Below are positions 17,025 to 26,499 of a stretch of 64,000 nucleotides of DNA, piece by piece (positions within the stretch are counted from its first letter, which is position 1; the number at the start of each line of letters is the position of its first letter). The notes beneath the pieces are model-generated. The model was given only the letters and a program-made list of their open reading frames with translations, was not told where the DNA came from and did no database searches. Source of the stretch: Bhargavaea beijingensis. Its GTDB lineage: Bacteria > Bacillota > Bacilli > Bacillales_A > Planococcaceae. Location of the stretch: assembly GCF_900101985.1 (NCBI RefSeq), contig NZ_FNAR01000004.1:62001-126000 (forward strand), written 5' to 3'. Both the position numbers and the translations under genes were made by a program.

Positions 17025-17735
17025 TTATCTCCGTTTGTATCCGATATGCCCCGCAGCTGCTCCGCCGCTGAACGGTTTGTAGCGGATCCCTTCAAATCCG
17101 GTCTCCGCAAAGATGCCGGCAAGCGTGCGTGCATCCGGGAATGTGTCTGCAGATTCTTGGAGCCACTGGTACTCTTGATAGCTTTTTGCAAACAGCCGTC
17201 CGAAGAGCGGCATGATGTGGTTAAAGTAAAGCTTGAACGCCTGGCGATAGCCGGGCATTGTCGGTTGGGAGGTTTCCAGGCAGGCAATCATTCCGCCCGG
17301 CTTCAGAACGCGGTACATCTCGGAAAGCGCCTTTCGGAGATCCGGAACGTTGCGGAGGCCGAAACCGACTGTGACATAGTCAAAACTGTTGTCAGGGAAC
17401 GGCAGGTCCATGGCATTCCCCTCGACAAGCCGGATGTTCGGATGGCCTTCAGTCTTTTCCTTTGCCACGCTCAGCATGTTTGCCGAAAAGTCGAGACCTG
17501 TCACTTCGCACGAAGGTCCCGCCGCTTCGGCAAGCGCAATGGTCCAGTCACCTGTTCCGCAGCATACATCCAGAGCGGATGCCCCTTTTTCGACATCCAT
17601 TTTTTTCATCATCTCTCTGCGCCACGCCTTATGCATCTGGAAACTGATGACCGAGTTCATAGTATCGTAGTTATCCGAGATCTTTTCAAACACGTCATGG
17701 ACCCGTCTCTCTTTTGGTGTCTCCAAATCGCTCAT
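17025..17735 (-). CDS. menG: Demethylmenaquinone methyltransferase MenG
   Basis: SAM-dependent last step of menaquinone synthesis (236 residues). UbiE/COQ5 family: SAM loop [15 protein letters not shown], then [29 protein letters not shown] overlaps the hepS stop (ATGA). Placed between the two heptaprenyl synthase subunits, a conserved arrangement. The product quinone feeds QcrABC in the same window. Confidence 0.97.
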   Translation of the reverse strand: MSDLETPKERRVHDVFEKISDNYDTMNSVISFQMHKAWRREMMKKMDVEKGASALDVCCGTGDWTIALAEAAGPSCEVTGLDFSANMLSVAKEKTEGHPNIRLVEGNAMDLPFPDNSFDYVTVGFGLRNVPDLRKALSEMYRVLKPGGMIACLETSQPTMPGYRQAFKLYFNHIMPLFGRLFAKSYQEYQWLQESADTFPDARTLAGIFAETGFEGIRYKPFSGGAAAGHIGYKRR

Positions 17736-18523
17736 TCCTCTTTTCCCGTCTGTATGGAAGCCACTTCGGTGATTCCGTAGATTCCGTCGATCGCCGAAAC
17801 CAAATCCCCGGAACGGTCTCCGAATGCTGCGGTTTCTTCAATCAGCCGGCCCGCGTGAAACAGGCGGCAACGGTCCAGGATTCGGGCCGCAGCCGCCGTG
17901 TTGCCGTGGATTCCCCCTGAACGGAGGAAAGCATCCAGGAATGTCGTGCGCCCGCCCTCATGGAGGGTTCTGCATTCCGCGCCGAGCCGGCAGGCGGCCA
18001 GACCATGACGTGCTGCCGCCTCGTACTGCCCGTACCCCCGCTCCACGAGAAAAGCGGAAACCGTTCCAGCTTCAATAATTTCGATATAAGACAAAAGTTG
18101 TTCCGGCGGATCTCCCTCACGGTGTTCGTAAAGCCGGATTTTCTTTTCGCTCATCTCGGTGACCGATTTCGAAAGCCTGCGGATCAGTGGGATGTCCTCG
18201 ATTTCCGCCAAAATACGGTAGTGGATGCCGCTGTAATAGTCCCCGCCCAGGACGGTCAGCTGGCCTTGCCGGCTCTCTGAAGCTTCCTGGCCGATCGAAT
18301 CGTGCGCGGTGAATGCAGCATAAAGCGCACCAGCCGCAACAGCAGACAGCCGGTCCTTCTCCTCCCATCGTTCGCCGAATAGTTTCGGCAGCAAGAGGGA
18401 AGCCAGAACCGGGACCGGAATGTCCGGACGGCCGGTGTGCTTCAGAAGCGTCCGGTTAGCCAACAGGCGGCTGATTTCATCGTTCAATTGTTTAACTTCT
18501 GTATGTAGACTTGTTGAATTCAT
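17732..18523 (-). CDS. hepS: Heptaprenyl diphosphate synthase component I HepS
   Basis: Non-catalytic regulatory subunit that partners HepT and sets chain length. 263 residues from the ATG at 18523 ([10 protein letters not shown]), chosen because GGAG precedes it by nine bases; an upstream in-frame GTG at 18544 has none. All-helical, poorly conserved, with HDSIGQEA in the helix corresponding to the degenerate prenyltransferase core. Identification leans on position next to menG-hepT. Confidence 0.88.
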   Translation of the reverse strand: MNSTSLHTEVKQLNDEISRLLANRTLLKHTGRPDIPVPVLASLLLPKLFGERWEEKDRLSAVAAGALYAAFTAHDSIGQEASESRQGQLTVLGGDYYSGIHYRILAEIEDIPLIRRLSKSVTEMSEKKIRLYEHREGDPPEQLLSYIEIIEAGTVSAFLVERGYGQYEAAARHGLAACRLGAECRTLHEGGRTTFLDAFLRSGGIHGNTAAAARILDRCRLFHAGRLIEETAAFGDRSGDLVSAIDGIYGITEVASIQTGKEE

Positions 18524-18595
18524 CTTCCGCCGCTCCATTTCCACACGGGTCTGACGGTTTGCCGGCCCCCGTCCGCACAGCCGGACGGAAGCCCG

Positions 18596-18817
18596 TCATT
18601 TCCGTGATTCGCCCTTCACCACGCCATGTGCGGTATGCACTTCAGCATCGCCCCGCACTTTGATGGCAGAAACATGCTCGGTGAACTGGGCGACAAGGAT
18701 TTCGCCGCTGTCCAGTTTCTCCGAATGACCGAATTTCGTGTCCGCCCCGCGGGTAAGGCCGATGACTTGGACACCGTCTTCCAGGGCTTTGATGACGACA
18801 TAATCGTTTTGTGCCAT
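18596..18817 (-). CDS. mtrB: trp RNA-binding attenuation protein TRAP (MtrB)
   Basis: Forms an 11-mer ring that binds (G/U)AG repeats in trp leader RNA when tryptophan is bound. The 73-residue protein keeps the VIGLTRGADTKF tryptophan pocket, the SEKLDSGE segment and FTEHVSAIKVRGDAEV, including the Lys and Arg residues that contact RNA. Retained even though the trp operon is not in its usual place between aroH and hisC. Second gene of folE-mtrB (mtrAB). Confidence 0.97.
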   Translation of the reverse strand: MAQNDYVVIKALEDGVQVIGLTRGADTKFGHSEKLDSGEILVAQFTEHVSAIKVRGDAEVHTAHGVVKGESRK

Positions 18818-18892
18818 GATTAGTCACAGTCTCCTATCTAGAATCTTTCCTATCATATCACAGTACGGAACAGGCCCGCAAAATGCCGGAAA

Positions 18893-19462
18893 TCAGGACA
18901 TTTTAATCAGTGAAATGACCTCTGCGCGCTTGTTGTCATCCTGATTGAAAATTCCCCGGGCTGCTGCGGTGACTGTCTTGGAACCCGGCTTCCGGATGCC
19001 GCGCATGGTCATGCACATATGCTCGGCCTCGACAACGATGTAGACGCCAAGCGGATCAAGCATTTCGGTCAGCGCATCTGCCACTTCCGCTGTGATGCGC
19101 TCCTGAAGTTGCGGCCTGCGGGAAACGGCTTCGACTGCACGTGCAAGTTTGCTCAGGCCTGCCACTTCCCCGTTACGGGGGATATAAGCGACGTGCGCCT
19201 TCCCGTAGAACGGAAGCAGGTGATGTTCGCACATTGATTGGAAATGAATATCTTTAACGAGGACCAGTTCATCGTGGTCTTCGTGGAATACCGTTTTAAA
19301 ATACTCACGGGGATCTTCGCCGATGCCCCCAAATACTTCTTCATACATTTTGGCAACCCGTTTGGGTGTATCCAGCAGGCCTTCACGATCCGGGTCTTCA
19401 CCGACCGCTTGAAGAATCATCCGGACCGCTTCCACGATCTTGCCATGATCCACTTTTCCCAT
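18893..19462 (-). CDS. folE: GTP cyclohydrolase I FolE (MtrA)
   Basis: First step of folate synthesis. 189 residues, zinc site visible as Cys in [19 protein letters not shown] and later MCMTMRG, with PQLQERIT in the substrate region. Operon folE-mtrB as in B. subtilis. A promoter with 17-bp spacing lies about 80 bp upstream. Confidence 0.97.
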   Translation of the reverse strand: MGKVDHGKIVEAVRMILQAVGEDPDREGLLDTPKRVAKMYEEVFGGIGEDPREYFKTVFHEDHDELVLVKDIHFQSMCEHHLLPFYGKAHVAYIPRNGEVAGLSKLARAVEAVSRRPQLQERITAEVADALTEMLDPLGVYIVVEAEHMCMTMRGIRKPGSKTVTAAARGIFNQDDNKRAEVISLIKMS

Positions 19463-19544
19463 TTACGTCCCTCCATATACGGAAAACACTTGCCGAAAAA
19501 AGGCTTCGGAAGCCCGTCCGGCTTCTGTTCCGCATTACTCCTAA

Positions 19545-19573
19545 ATGTTAGCACAACCGGGGTCTGGGTACAA
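19545..19573 (-). promoter_or_regulatory. Promoter of folE-mtrB
   Basis: Minus-strand TTGTAC (19568-19573), 17-bp spacer, TAACAT (19545-19550) with an upstream TG extension. Confidence 0.6.
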
Positions 19574-19635
19574 TTCACCGGTCCCGTTTAGTTACTGTGA
19601 CTTCATTCCCTCTTTTTGGGCATCTTGAAGGCATA

Positions 19636-19681
19636 TTAAAGGACGGCCCCTCTCCCGGAACCGGAAGTTTGGGACCGCCCT
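19636..19681 (-). terminator. Terminator of hup
   Basis: Ten-bp stem GGGCGGTCCC / GGGGCCGTCC (19641-19650 with 19671-19680, one G-U pair) enclosing a CCGG hairpin, followed by a short T-run. Confidence 0.72.
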
Positions 19682-19695
19682 ATGTAGTCAGGATA

Positions 19696-19968
19696 TCATT
19701 TTACCGCGTCTTTGAGAGCCTTTCCTGGTTTGAACGCAGGAACCTTGCTCGCAGCGATTTCGATTTCCTCACCCGATTGCGGGTTGCGGCCTTTGCGGGC
19801 TGCGCGCTCACGTACTTCAAAGTTGCCGAAACCGATCAGCTGGACCTTATCGCCATTAGCAAGTGCGTCGGAAATTGTGCTGAATACGGATTCAACAGCA
19901 TTAACCGCGTCTTTGCGGGAGAGGCCAGTCGCTTCCGCTACGGAGTTCACCAAATCTGTCTTGTTCAT
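19696..19968 (-). CDS. hup: DNA-binding protein HU
   Basis: Nucleoid-associated histone-like protein, 90 residues from the ATG at 19968 ([20 protein letters not shown]). The DNA-arm motif is [12 protein letters not shown], followed by [22 protein letters not shown] precedes the ATG by seven bases. Own promoter and terminator, as expected for an abundant protein. Called hbs/hupA in B. subtilis. Confidence 0.97.
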   Translation of the reverse strand: MNKTDLVNSVAEATGLSRKDAVNAVESVFSTISDALANGDKVQLIGFGNFEVRERAARKGRNPQSGEEIEIAASKVPAFKPGKALKDAVK

Positions 19969-20014
19969 ACCATTCACCTCCTCTCAAAGAGAAAGTTTGC
20001 TTAAGCATGTTCAA

Positions 20015-20043
20015 ACTGTATCACAACCAAACCCGCACCGCAA
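20015..20043 (-). promoter_or_regulatory. Promoter of hup
   Basis: Minus-strand TTGCGG (20038-20043), 17-bp spacer, TACAGT (20015-20020) with a TGA extended -10. About 45 bp from the start codon. Confidence 0.6.
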
Positions 20044-20426
20044 CTGGTTTCACGGGCTTTCCGAGCCTTTTGCGCCCCTGCTCCTCATGCTTCCCCTCAA
20101 TTGAGGATGCTAAACTGCCCGATTGTCATTTTTCGTTCAAAAAATGCGAAAATACAGGCTGGAAACCAGTCATCCCCCGGACACCAGTCTCCTGCACCAA
20201 GGTTCTTCAGACCGGGGTCTTTCCTTCTCCAAATCATCTCCGTGATTTCCGCATCGGGAGCTTGTCGGCCAGGGCTAACGCTCGTGGCCGCAGATGCGTT
20301 CTGCGTGACGGCGTTGCCGGCCCCAGAGCGGAAAGCGAGGACCCGCTGTTGCAGTAATCCCGGGGACTTACCGTAAAAGCAAGACCGACCGAGCCCCTGG
20401 TTCTTGAACGGAATTTCCACTCAACC
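20044..20426. other. Long spacer between spoIVA terminator and hup promoter, nothing recognised
   Basis: About 380 bp without an identifiable gene. A 107-codon open frame exists on the minus strand (20097-20420) but overlaps the spoIVA terminator tail, has no ribosome site and resembles no family I know, so I do not call it. The sequence is GC-rich with several short inverted repeats (for example GGCCAGGGC near 20269). A structured RNA or an eroded gene is possible. Confidence 0.45.
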
Positions 20427-20450
20427 AAAAAAGGCACCTTCACGGGTGCC
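20427..20450 (-). terminator. Terminator of spoIVA
   Basis: Six-bp stem GGCACC/GGTGCC (20433-20450) with a six-T run on the minus strand, ten bases after the stop codon. Confidence 0.85.
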
Positions 20451-20459
20451 GGGATGAGT

Positions 20460-21938
20460 TCATAGAATGAACGTGACCATGCCTTTGTTTCCGTCGTTGA
20501 CCATCTGCTCCATGGTTTCGCGGATTCGGTTACGGGCCCGTTCAGGCACGGCTGTTGTCTTGAAGCGGATGCTTTCTTTCATCACTTCGTGCAGCGGCGT
20601 GCCGAACAGCTGGGTGGACCAGAGGGCTTCACGGTCGTTCAGATAAGCTTCTTTCAGATCCTTCAGCAACTGAAGGCTGTGGAATTCAGAGCCGATAAGC
20701 GGAGAGAACTCAGCTTCCATGTCGATCCTCATAATATGGAGCGACGGAGCTTTCGCCTTCATCCGGACGCCAAAGAAGTTATTTTGCTTGATGAGTTCCG
20801 GCGGCGTCGGCTCAAAGTCGTTGATCGCAGGGAGGGTGACCCCGTATCCTGTTTTCTTTGCGGAATCGATCGCTTCCTCATATTGGCCAAACGCTTCCTT
20901 TGACTTCACCGCATCCCGGATAAACAGCAGCCAGTCTTTTTTGGTCCGGATCGGCTCGCCCATCATCTCATCACATACTTCGTGGAAGACACCATCTTCG
21001 GCCTCTACCCGGATGTTCGCCTTGCCCTGTCCGGCATCCACACTGACCACTTCCGCCCGGCGGACAAAGTCTTCTTCCTGGATGGAAGCGGCGAGGCGCT
21101 GGACGTCACGGATTTTGGACACCGCGGAAAGCCCTTCGTCAAGCCGGTTCCTGATGGACGTGTTCAGGTAATGATCATCCGCCAGGACGTCCATCCACTC
21201 GGGCTTTTGAAGCTCGATCTCGGAAATCGGGAATTCGAACAGCGCTTCCTGCAGGATCAGCTGGATTTCATTGGCATTCAGCTGGTCGGCACTTATGGCG
21301 ATGACCGGCACTCCATACTTATCTGTCAATTCGTCGCGGAGCGCGACCGTCTCCGAATGGGCCGGCATCCGGCTGTTCAGGACGATGACAAACGGTTTTC
21401 CGATTTCCTTCAGCTTGCCTACGATTTCTTCTTCGGCCTTTAGTGCGGCAGCCCTGGGAATGTTGTTCACCGTGCCATCTGTTGTCATGACGATGCCGAT
21501 TGTCGAGTGGTCACGGATCACCTTATCGGTGCCGATGCGCGCAGCCTCCTCGAACGGCACGGGTTCATTGTGCCAAGGCGTATGGACGTATTTCGGGCCG
21601 TCGTCATCCATATGGCCCTTGACGCCATCAATCACGTATCCGACACAATCTGCGAGGCGGATCTGGAATGTCAGGTCTCCGTCGCCGACCGAGATGCCTG
21701 TCCCCCGCGCCGGTACGAACTTTGGTTCCGCCGTCATGATGACAGGTCCCGGCGAGCTCTGCGGCAGCTCATCCTGGGCACGGGTCCTGTCCGCTTCCTC
21801 GACCATGTTCGGAATGACGACTTCTTCCATGACCCGTTTTACGAAAGTCGACTTCCCGACCCGTACCGGGCCGACAACGCCGATATAAATATCCCCGTCG
21901 GTGCGTTTTGCCAATTCTTCATACAATGCTTCGCTCAA
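20460..21938 (-). CDS. spoIVA: Stage IV sporulation protein A, coat morphogenetic ATPase
   Basis: Forms the ATP-driven basement layer of the spore coat on the outer forespore membrane. Full length at 492 residues. Walker A GPVRVGKST is at about 23-31 in a TRAFAC-like GTPase fold; Walker B-like DCVGYVIDGV follows. The C-terminal end GMVTFIL is intact, the region that targets SpoVM and the membrane. TTG start at 21938 with AGGAGGG. Intact while several other sporulation genes are missing from their usual places. Confidence 0.97.
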   Translation of the reverse strand: MSEALYEELAKRTDGDIYIGVVGPVRVGKSTFVKRVMEEVVIPNMVEEADRTRAQDELPQSSPGPVIMTAEPKFVPARGTGISVGDGDLTFQIRLADCVGYVIDGVKGHMDDDGPKYVHTPWHNEPVPFEEAARIGTDKVIRDHSTIGIVMTTDGTVNNIPRAAALKAEEEIVGKLKEIGKPFVIVLNSRMPAHSETVALRDELTDKYGVPVIAISADQLNANEIQLILQEALFEFPISEIELQKPEWMDVLADDHYLNTSIRNRLDEGLSAVSKIRDVQRLAASIQEEDFVRRAEVVSVDAGQGKANIRVEAEDGVFHEVCDEMMGEPIRTKKDWLLFIRDAVKSKEAFGQYEEAIDSAKKTGYGVTLPAINDFEPTPPELIKQNNFFGVRMKAKAPSLHIMRIDMEAEFSPLIGSEFHSLQLLKDLKEAYLNDREALWSTQLFGTPLHEVMKESIRFKTTAVPERARNRIRETMEQMVNDGNKGMVTFIL

Positions 21939-21967
21939 ACCTTTCGCCCTCCTTTTCTGCGCAATTC

Positions 21968-21996
21968 ATTGTATGCATGAAAAAAGCGCTTCATGC
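21968..21996 (-). promoter_or_regulatory. Candidate SigE promoter of spoIVA
   Basis: Minus-strand CATACAAT (21968-21975) is a perfect match to the mother-cell SigE -10 consensus, 30 bp before the spoIVA start. The -35 (GCATGAA, 21990-21996) matches only its first four positions and falls within the yphF terminator stem. Confidence 0.48.
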
Positions 21997-22011
21997 CAAA
22001 GCATGAAGCGC
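21980..22011 (-). terminator. Terminator of gpsA-yphE-yphF operon
   Basis: Perfect 11-bp stem GCGCTTCATGC / GCATGAAGCGC with a four-base loop, followed by six T on the minus strand. Confidence 0.9.
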
Positions 22012-22013
22012 GA

Positions 22014-22721
22014 TTATTTCTCGGTCATGAAGATGACGTTGTCCTCCTCGTCCACCGTGTACGGAAGACTGTATGCAGGCAGAATCGGGTTTTCGTCGTA
22101 CAGAATATGCCGGATATCTTCTCCGGATTCAACATCCGCCTTTTTGTCCGCAACTGCATCGTGCAGATCGGCCGTATAGTCAATGTAGAAATTTCCGTCC
22201 GAAGACAGGATGATGGGCAGTTCCCGGTCGCTGTACGGACTCTTTACCGTCGGCGCTTCTTTAAGGCCCATCGCAGAGAAGTTCGGCAGAAATACGTCTT
22301 TTGTCAGCATCTCTTCGATCGGCACATGGCCATTGACACTTTTTCGCAGATTCAGTTCCCTGATCCTCTCGGGACCGTTGAGGTCAACGAGCTTGACTGT
22401 CGGATTTTCTTCAACATCTATGATGACGTACTGATAAATCCCGCCGGTTTCATAGGCGTTCGACGGAATCTTTTCAAGATGGGCCGGCACAATTTTCGAG
22501 AAATCGATCGGGTATTTTATGAATGCGTCCACATCCTGGTCACGTGTCTTGATCGGCAATAGGCCGCCGCTGTTTTCCTGGTACTGTTCGACCGCGGATT
22601 GAACGGCCCTCAGCTGCTCTTCGTAGGGTATGGTGCTTCCGGAACGCTCGCTGTCGGGATACATGCATCCCGACAATGCGAGTACCGTAACCATTAACAG
22701 GATCATCCATAGTTTTTTCAT
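22014..22721 (-). CDS. yphF: YphF-like lipoprotein
   Basis: Exported lipoprotein of 235 residues from the ATG at 22721, which has GGGAGGGTGA upstream. Signal peptide MKKLWMILLMVTVLALSGC ends in lipobox LSGC. The mature part is soluble and acidic with no domain I can name. Its place between spoIVA and yphE equals YphF in B. subtilis. Function unknown. Confidence 0.85.
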   Translation of the reverse strand: MKKLWMILLMVTVLALSGCMYPDSERSGSTIPYEEQLRAVQSAVEQYQENSGGLLPIKTRDQDVDAFIKYPIDFSKIVPAHLEKIPSNAYETGGIYQYVIIDVEENPTVKLVDLNGPERIRELNLRKSVNGHVPIEEMLTKDVFLPNFSAMGLKEAPTVKSPYSDRELPIILSSDGNFYIDYTADLHDAVADKKADVESGEDIRHILYDENPILPAYSLPYTVDEEDNVIFMTEK

Positions 22722-22725
22722 GCCA

Positions 22726-22926
22726 TCACCCTCCCGTCGGCCCGCTGAATACAAGATAGACCATAGAAAAGAAAGCGAAGAGCAGGAGCAGCCAGGCAGT
22801 CAGGCTGAACACGAATTTCAACAATTTATTATTAAGCTTGTTGCGGCTGATATTGATGAGGAGCATACAGACGAACATCGCCCCCATTGCATAGAATGAC
22901 AGCCACATTTTATCCAGGGATGACAA
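22726..22926 (-). CDS. yphE: Small DUF2768 membrane protein YphE
   Basis: 66-residue protein with two hydrophobic helices (FYAMGAMFVCMLLINI and FSLTAWLLLLFAFFSMVYLV) joined by a basic loop. Start chosen at TTG 22926 because AGGTGG lies eight bases upstream; the frame extends six codons to another TTG at 22944 without a ribosome site. Four bases ahead of yphF. Function unknown. Confidence 0.8.
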   Translation of the reverse strand: MSSLDKMWLSFYAMGAMFVCMLLINISRNKLNNKLLKFVFSLTAWLLLLFAFFSMVYLVFSGPTGG

Positions 22927-22956
22927 AACGGGTCCACCTTTCAAGACCGGTCAGGT

Positions 22957-23979
22957 TCAGGACCAGCCGGCCAGATCTTCAGTTTCATGCTTTTTCGTGC
23001 GGCCCATGAGAAGGTCCACCATATCGCGAGGCTTTTCACCTTCAAATAGAACCGCATAGAGAGCTTCGGTAATCGGCATAGGCACGCCGCATTCTACCGA
23101 AAGCTGATGAGCAGCTTTGGTTGTCCGGACACCTTCCACGACCATGCCCATGCTGTCGAGCACCTCTTCCAGGTTTTTGCCTTTGCCGAGCATATTGCCG
23201 GCGCGCCAGTTGCGTGAATGCACGCTCGTGCATGTGACAATCAGGTCACCGAGGCCGGAAAGACCGGAAAACGTGAGCGGGTTGGCCCCCATTGCAACGC
23301 CAAGGCGGGTGATTTCTGCCAGGCCCCGCGTGATCAGGGCTGCCTTGGCGTTGTCGCCAAAGCCGAGGCCGTCCGTGACGCCGGCGGCAAGCGCAATGAC
23401 GTTTTTCAGGGCACCCCCGATTTCCACCCCGACCACGTCATCGTTTGTATAAACGCGGAAGTCCTGATTCATGAACAGATCCTGGACCCTTCTTGCGTGG
23501 TCCATGTCTTTTGCGGCAGCCGTGACGGTGGTCGGCTGGTTCCGGATCACCTCTTCGGCATGACTCGGCCCGGACAACACGGCGATCCCGTCGCAGACGG
23601 CCCGGTCCAGCTCTTCTTCCATCACTTCGCTGATGCGCTTGTGCGTATCGGGTTCAATCCCTTTGGAAACATGGGCGAACAGAACGGGTCTGTCCAACGC
23701 GCCATTCAGTTCCCTGCATACTTCACGTATCCCCTTTGTCGGTACGGCCATGACAATGACTGATGCATCTTTTACGGCTATGGCAAGGTCATGGTCTGCC
23801 TTGAGGGTTTCCGGTAAGACCGCCCCCGGTAAATATTGTTCGTTCGTATGTTTTTCTGTTATCTCTGCCGCCTGCTCAGCCCGGCGGGACCAGAGCGTGC
23901 AGTCATGATCGTTGGATGCAAGGACGGCTGCGAGGGCGGTGCCCCAGCTGCCGGCTCCCAACACGGCGACTTTGGTCAT
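22957..23979 (-). CDS. gpsA: NAD(P)-dependent glycerol-3-phosphate dehydrogenase GpsA
   Basis: Makes sn-glycerol-3-phosphate from DHAP for phospholipid synthesis. 340 residues from the ATG at 23979 ([17 protein letters not shown]); AAAGGA lies upstream and the frame remains open 35 codons further without signal. Catalytic Lys region is [12 protein letters not shown], substrate loop [14 protein letters not shown]. Downstream of der, as in B. subtilis. Confidence 0.97.
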   Translation of the reverse strand: MTKVAVLGAGSWGTALAAVLASNDHDCTLWSRRAEQAAEITEKHTNEQYLPGAVLPETLKADHDLAIAVKDASVIVMAVPTKGIREVCRELNGALDRPVLFAHVSKGIEPDTHKRISEVMEEELDRAVCDGIAVLSGPSHAEEVIRNQPTTVTAAAKDMDHARRVQDLFMNQDFRVYTNDDVVGVEIGGALKNVIALAAGVTDGLGFGDNAKAALITRGLAEITRLGVAMGANPLTFSGLSGLGDLIVTCTSVHSRNWRAGNMLGKGKNLEEVLDSMGMVVEGVRTTKAAHQLSVECGVPMPITEALYAVLFEGEKPRDMVDLLMGRTKKHETEDLAGWS

Positions 23980-23998
23980 TGCGTTCAAATCCTTTCCG

Positions 23999-25309
23999 TC
24001 AGCTGCGTTTTCTTGTGATGAGTCGGATCGGTGTTCCCTCGAATCCGAATGCCTCACGGAGCTTGTTCTGAAGGAACCGCTCATAGGAGAAATGCATGAT
24101 CTCCGGATCGTTGACGAAGACGACGAATGTCGGCGGCTTCACTTGGACCTGGGTCATGTAGTAAATCCGGAGCTTGCGTCCCTTGTCGGAAGGGGCAGGA
24201 TTCCTCGTTACCGCATCCTCAATCACTTCATTCAGGATGCTGGATTGGATGCGCAGCGCGTGATTTTCACTCACCATGTTGACGGTCTCGAGAATGGACA
24301 GTACACGTTGTTTGGTCTTTGCGGAGACAAAGACGATCGGCGCGTAGTCAAGGAATTGGAAGTTTTTCCGGATGTCTTCTGTCATCCGGTTCATCGTCTT
24401 CTCATCCTTTTCGACCGCATCCCACTTATTCACGACTATGATGACCCCACGGCCGGCATCATGGGCATAGCCGGCAATCCGCTTATCCTGCTCCCGGATA
24501 CCTTCCTCGCCATTCAGGACGACAAGAACCACATCCGATCGTTCAATGGCTCGGAGTGCACGGAGAACGCTGTACTTCTCGGTCGATTCATACACTTTCC
24601 CTTTTTTGCGCATTCCCGCCGTATCGATGACTTTGTACTTCTGCCCGTCATGGACAAAATCGGAGTCGATTGCATCACGCGTTGTTCCGGCGATATCGCT
24701 CACGATGACACGTTCTTCTCCCAAGAACACGTTTGTCAGGGAGGATTTCCCCACGTTCGGGCGCCCGATCAGGGAAAAGCGGATGACGTCATCCTCAATC
24801 TTTTCCTCTTCGGAGTCAGGGAAACTGCGGACGACCTCGTCCAGCAGATCTCCCAGGCCAAGTCCGTGAGAACCGGAAATCGGGAATGGCTCGCCGAAAC
24901 CTAGCGAATAAAAGTCATAGATCATGCTCTGCATGTCCGGATTATCAATTTTGTTGACGCCGAGAACAACCGGCTTTTTCGTGCGGTAAAGGATTTTGGC
25001 GACCTGCTCGTCCGCCGCGGTCACCCCTTCGCGTCCGTTCGCCAGGAAAATGATGACGTCTGCTTCGTCCATCGCAATCTCAGCCTGATGCCGGATCTGC
25101 TCCAGAAACGGCTCGTCCCCGATGTCGATGCCACCTGTGTCAATCAGGTTAAATTCATGGTTCAGCCACTCTGCGGGGCTATAGATCCGGTCACGCGTTA
25201 CGCCCGGTACATCTTCGACGATTGAAATCCGTTCGCCGACGATGCGGTTGAAGATCGTTGACTTGCCGACATTCGGCCGCCCCACGATCGCTACAATCGG
25301 TTTGGTCAT
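23999..25309 (-). CDS. der: Ribosome-assembly GTPase Der (EngA)
   Basis: Essential double-GTPase for 50S maturation, 436 residues. Two G domains: first P-loop GRPNVGKST at about 10-18, second GRPNVGKSS near 185; G3 DTGG and DTAG, G4 NKID and NKWD; C-terminal KH-like domain. ATG at 25309 ([10 protein letters not shown]) with AAGGGTGG upstream. Its upstream neighbours in B. subtilis (fni-yphA-seaA) are replaced by the prophage remnant. Confidence 0.97.
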   Translation of the reverse strand: MTKPIVAIVGRPNVGKSTIFNRIVGERISIVEDVPGVTRDRIYSPAEWLNHEFNLIDTGGIDIGDEPFLEQIRHQAEIAMDEADVIIFLANGREGVTAADEQVAKILYRTKKPVVLGVNKIDNPDMQSMIYDFYSLGFGEPFPISGSHGLGLGDLLDEVVRSFPDSEEEKIEDDVIRFSLIGRPNVGKSSLTNVFLGEERVIVSDIAGTTRDAIDSDFVHDGQKYKVIDTAGMRKKGKVYESTEKYSVLRALRAIERSDVVLVVLNGEEGIREQDKRIAGYAHDAGRGVIIVVNKWDAVEKDEKTMNRMTEDIRKNFQFLDYAPIVFVSAKTKQRVLSILETVNMVSENHALRIQSSILNEVIEDAVTRNPAPSDKGRKLRIYYMTQVQVKPPTFVVFVNDPEIMHFSYERFLQNKLREAFGFEGTPIRLITRKRS

Positions 25310-25340
25310 CTGTTCCACCCTTCCGGTTTCTTCTTGTGTC

Positions 25341-25346
25341 ATTATA
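25341..25346 (-). promoter_or_regulatory. Probable -10 element of der-gpsA operon
   Basis: Perfect TATAAT on the minus strand 32 bp upstream of the der start; no good -35 at 16-18 bp (CTGATT is nearest). It marks the left edge of the accessory island. Confidence 0.45.
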
Positions 25347-25359
25347 CAACAAAACATTT

Positions 25360-25884
25360 CAGTAATCAGATGTTAGCATATAGTTTCACAAAACGTTGAT
25401 TTTACGGCATTTCTGAACAATGGACTATCCGACTCGATTTCCAAATATACTTATTCATCCCCAGGCATTTTGGGGAGGTTCCGGGGGACATTTACATAGT
25501 GGACAGACGATGACCGCTGCATATAGTTGCAGCGGTCTTATGTTGCATCCTATACAAGGACTTGATGTAGTTGCTAGTGCTAGTCGGGAGGCGGCCAAAT
25601 TCACCAATTTATAGCCACTTCATTTATAGCCACTTCATATATAGGAAATCAAAACGAGCGACGTTCAAAGCTGATTGCGTATGTCAATCCTTAGTGGGAG
25701 CTTGGGGATGAGCCGGTGTCTGATTAGTTTGTGTGGTATGAGGTAGGTTGGTTTTATAGCTTCGTTGTTCTTAGATGAAGGCTAACTATTATAAAACAAC
25801 GGAACTAACATCATGGCGTTGTGAGCTAACGTCACAATACAACAAGAAGCGACCGAAACTAGATCTGATGTAAAAAAGATATCA
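25360..25884. other. AT-rich non-coding left end of the island
   Basis: No gene recognised. Contains a 10-bp perfect hairpin GACCGCTGCA/TGCAGCGGTC (25512-25537), a 15-bp exact tandem duplication TTATAGCCACTTCAT (25609-25638), an inverted repeat GTTTTATA/TATAAAAC (25752-25797) and TTGTGA-N7-TCACAA (25819-25837). Base composition is lower in GC than der or gpsA. Probably decayed phage DNA; an attachment site may lie here but I cannot define one. Confidence 0.5.
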
Positions 25885-26490
25885 CTATAGATCAAGACAA
25901 AGCAGTAGAGATAATGGGAGTAAAAGGTTTTCTAGTAAAACTGCGGTCAACATACTCGTCTGAGCGATCGCATCCGCCACTGCCTCGCTCTGCGCCTCGA
26001 GCCGTGCATCACTCCGCAAGGCCTTGATGTCCGCCTCCACCATGCTGCCCATAAAGCCGCCCTCCACGAGGATTGCAGGCATGTTGGCATATCGGATGAC
26101 ATAAAAAGTAAGCTCGCTTAACTCCTCGATTGTTTAGACCCATCGCCTGTGCAATCTTAGGCGCAGTGGCATTGGTAAGGCTGACAGATTTGGCACTTGA
26201 ACCAGTAGATACATGAACCTCTGTACCTTCACCGCTATGCCACTCCCCGGTAAAGGCGTTGTGATGGAGCGATGCAAAGACATTCGCACCCGCTGAGCAA
26301 GGCTCACATCTGTTTGACCCGTCGGATCTGTACGCAGAATCTGGACGCCGCTGTACTGTCGCAGACGCGCCACACAAGCCTTTAGTACTTTGTTGTTAAA
26401 GGACCACTGTCGCTCACCATCTGGAGACCGTTTGCCGGGCGTGTTAAATCCGCGCCCTGCGTCTAATGCGATTTTTGTCCTTACAACCTA
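25885..26490 (-). pseudogene. Phage N-acetylmuramoyl-L-alanine amidase (Amidase_3), frameshifted
   Basis: Endolysin of the LytC/CwlD amidase family in three frames. Frame 1 (to about 26290): KIALDAGRGFNTPGKRSPDGE then QTDVSLAQRV. Frame 2 (about 26285-26100): NVFASLHHNAFTGEW, GTEVHVSTG, AQAMGLNNRGVKRA. Frame 3 (26082-25885): MPAILVEGGFMGSMVEADI. At least two frameshifts. In addition the first zinc ligand is lost: LDAGHG of active enzymes reads LDAGRG (CAC to CGC). No in-frame start codon remains behind the ribosome site GGGAGG. A dead gene. Confidence 0.9.
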
Positions 26491-26499
26491 CCTCCCTTT

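Noticed and set aside
20097-20420. A 107-codon minus-strand frame between spoIVA and hup.
   Set aside because: No start signal, composition unlike a folded protein, and its 5' end lies in the spoIVA terminator region.
25819-25837. An FNR/CRP-type operator (TTGTGA-N7-TCACAA) in the island.
   Set aside because: Spacing is seven rather than six and there is no gene downstream for it to control.
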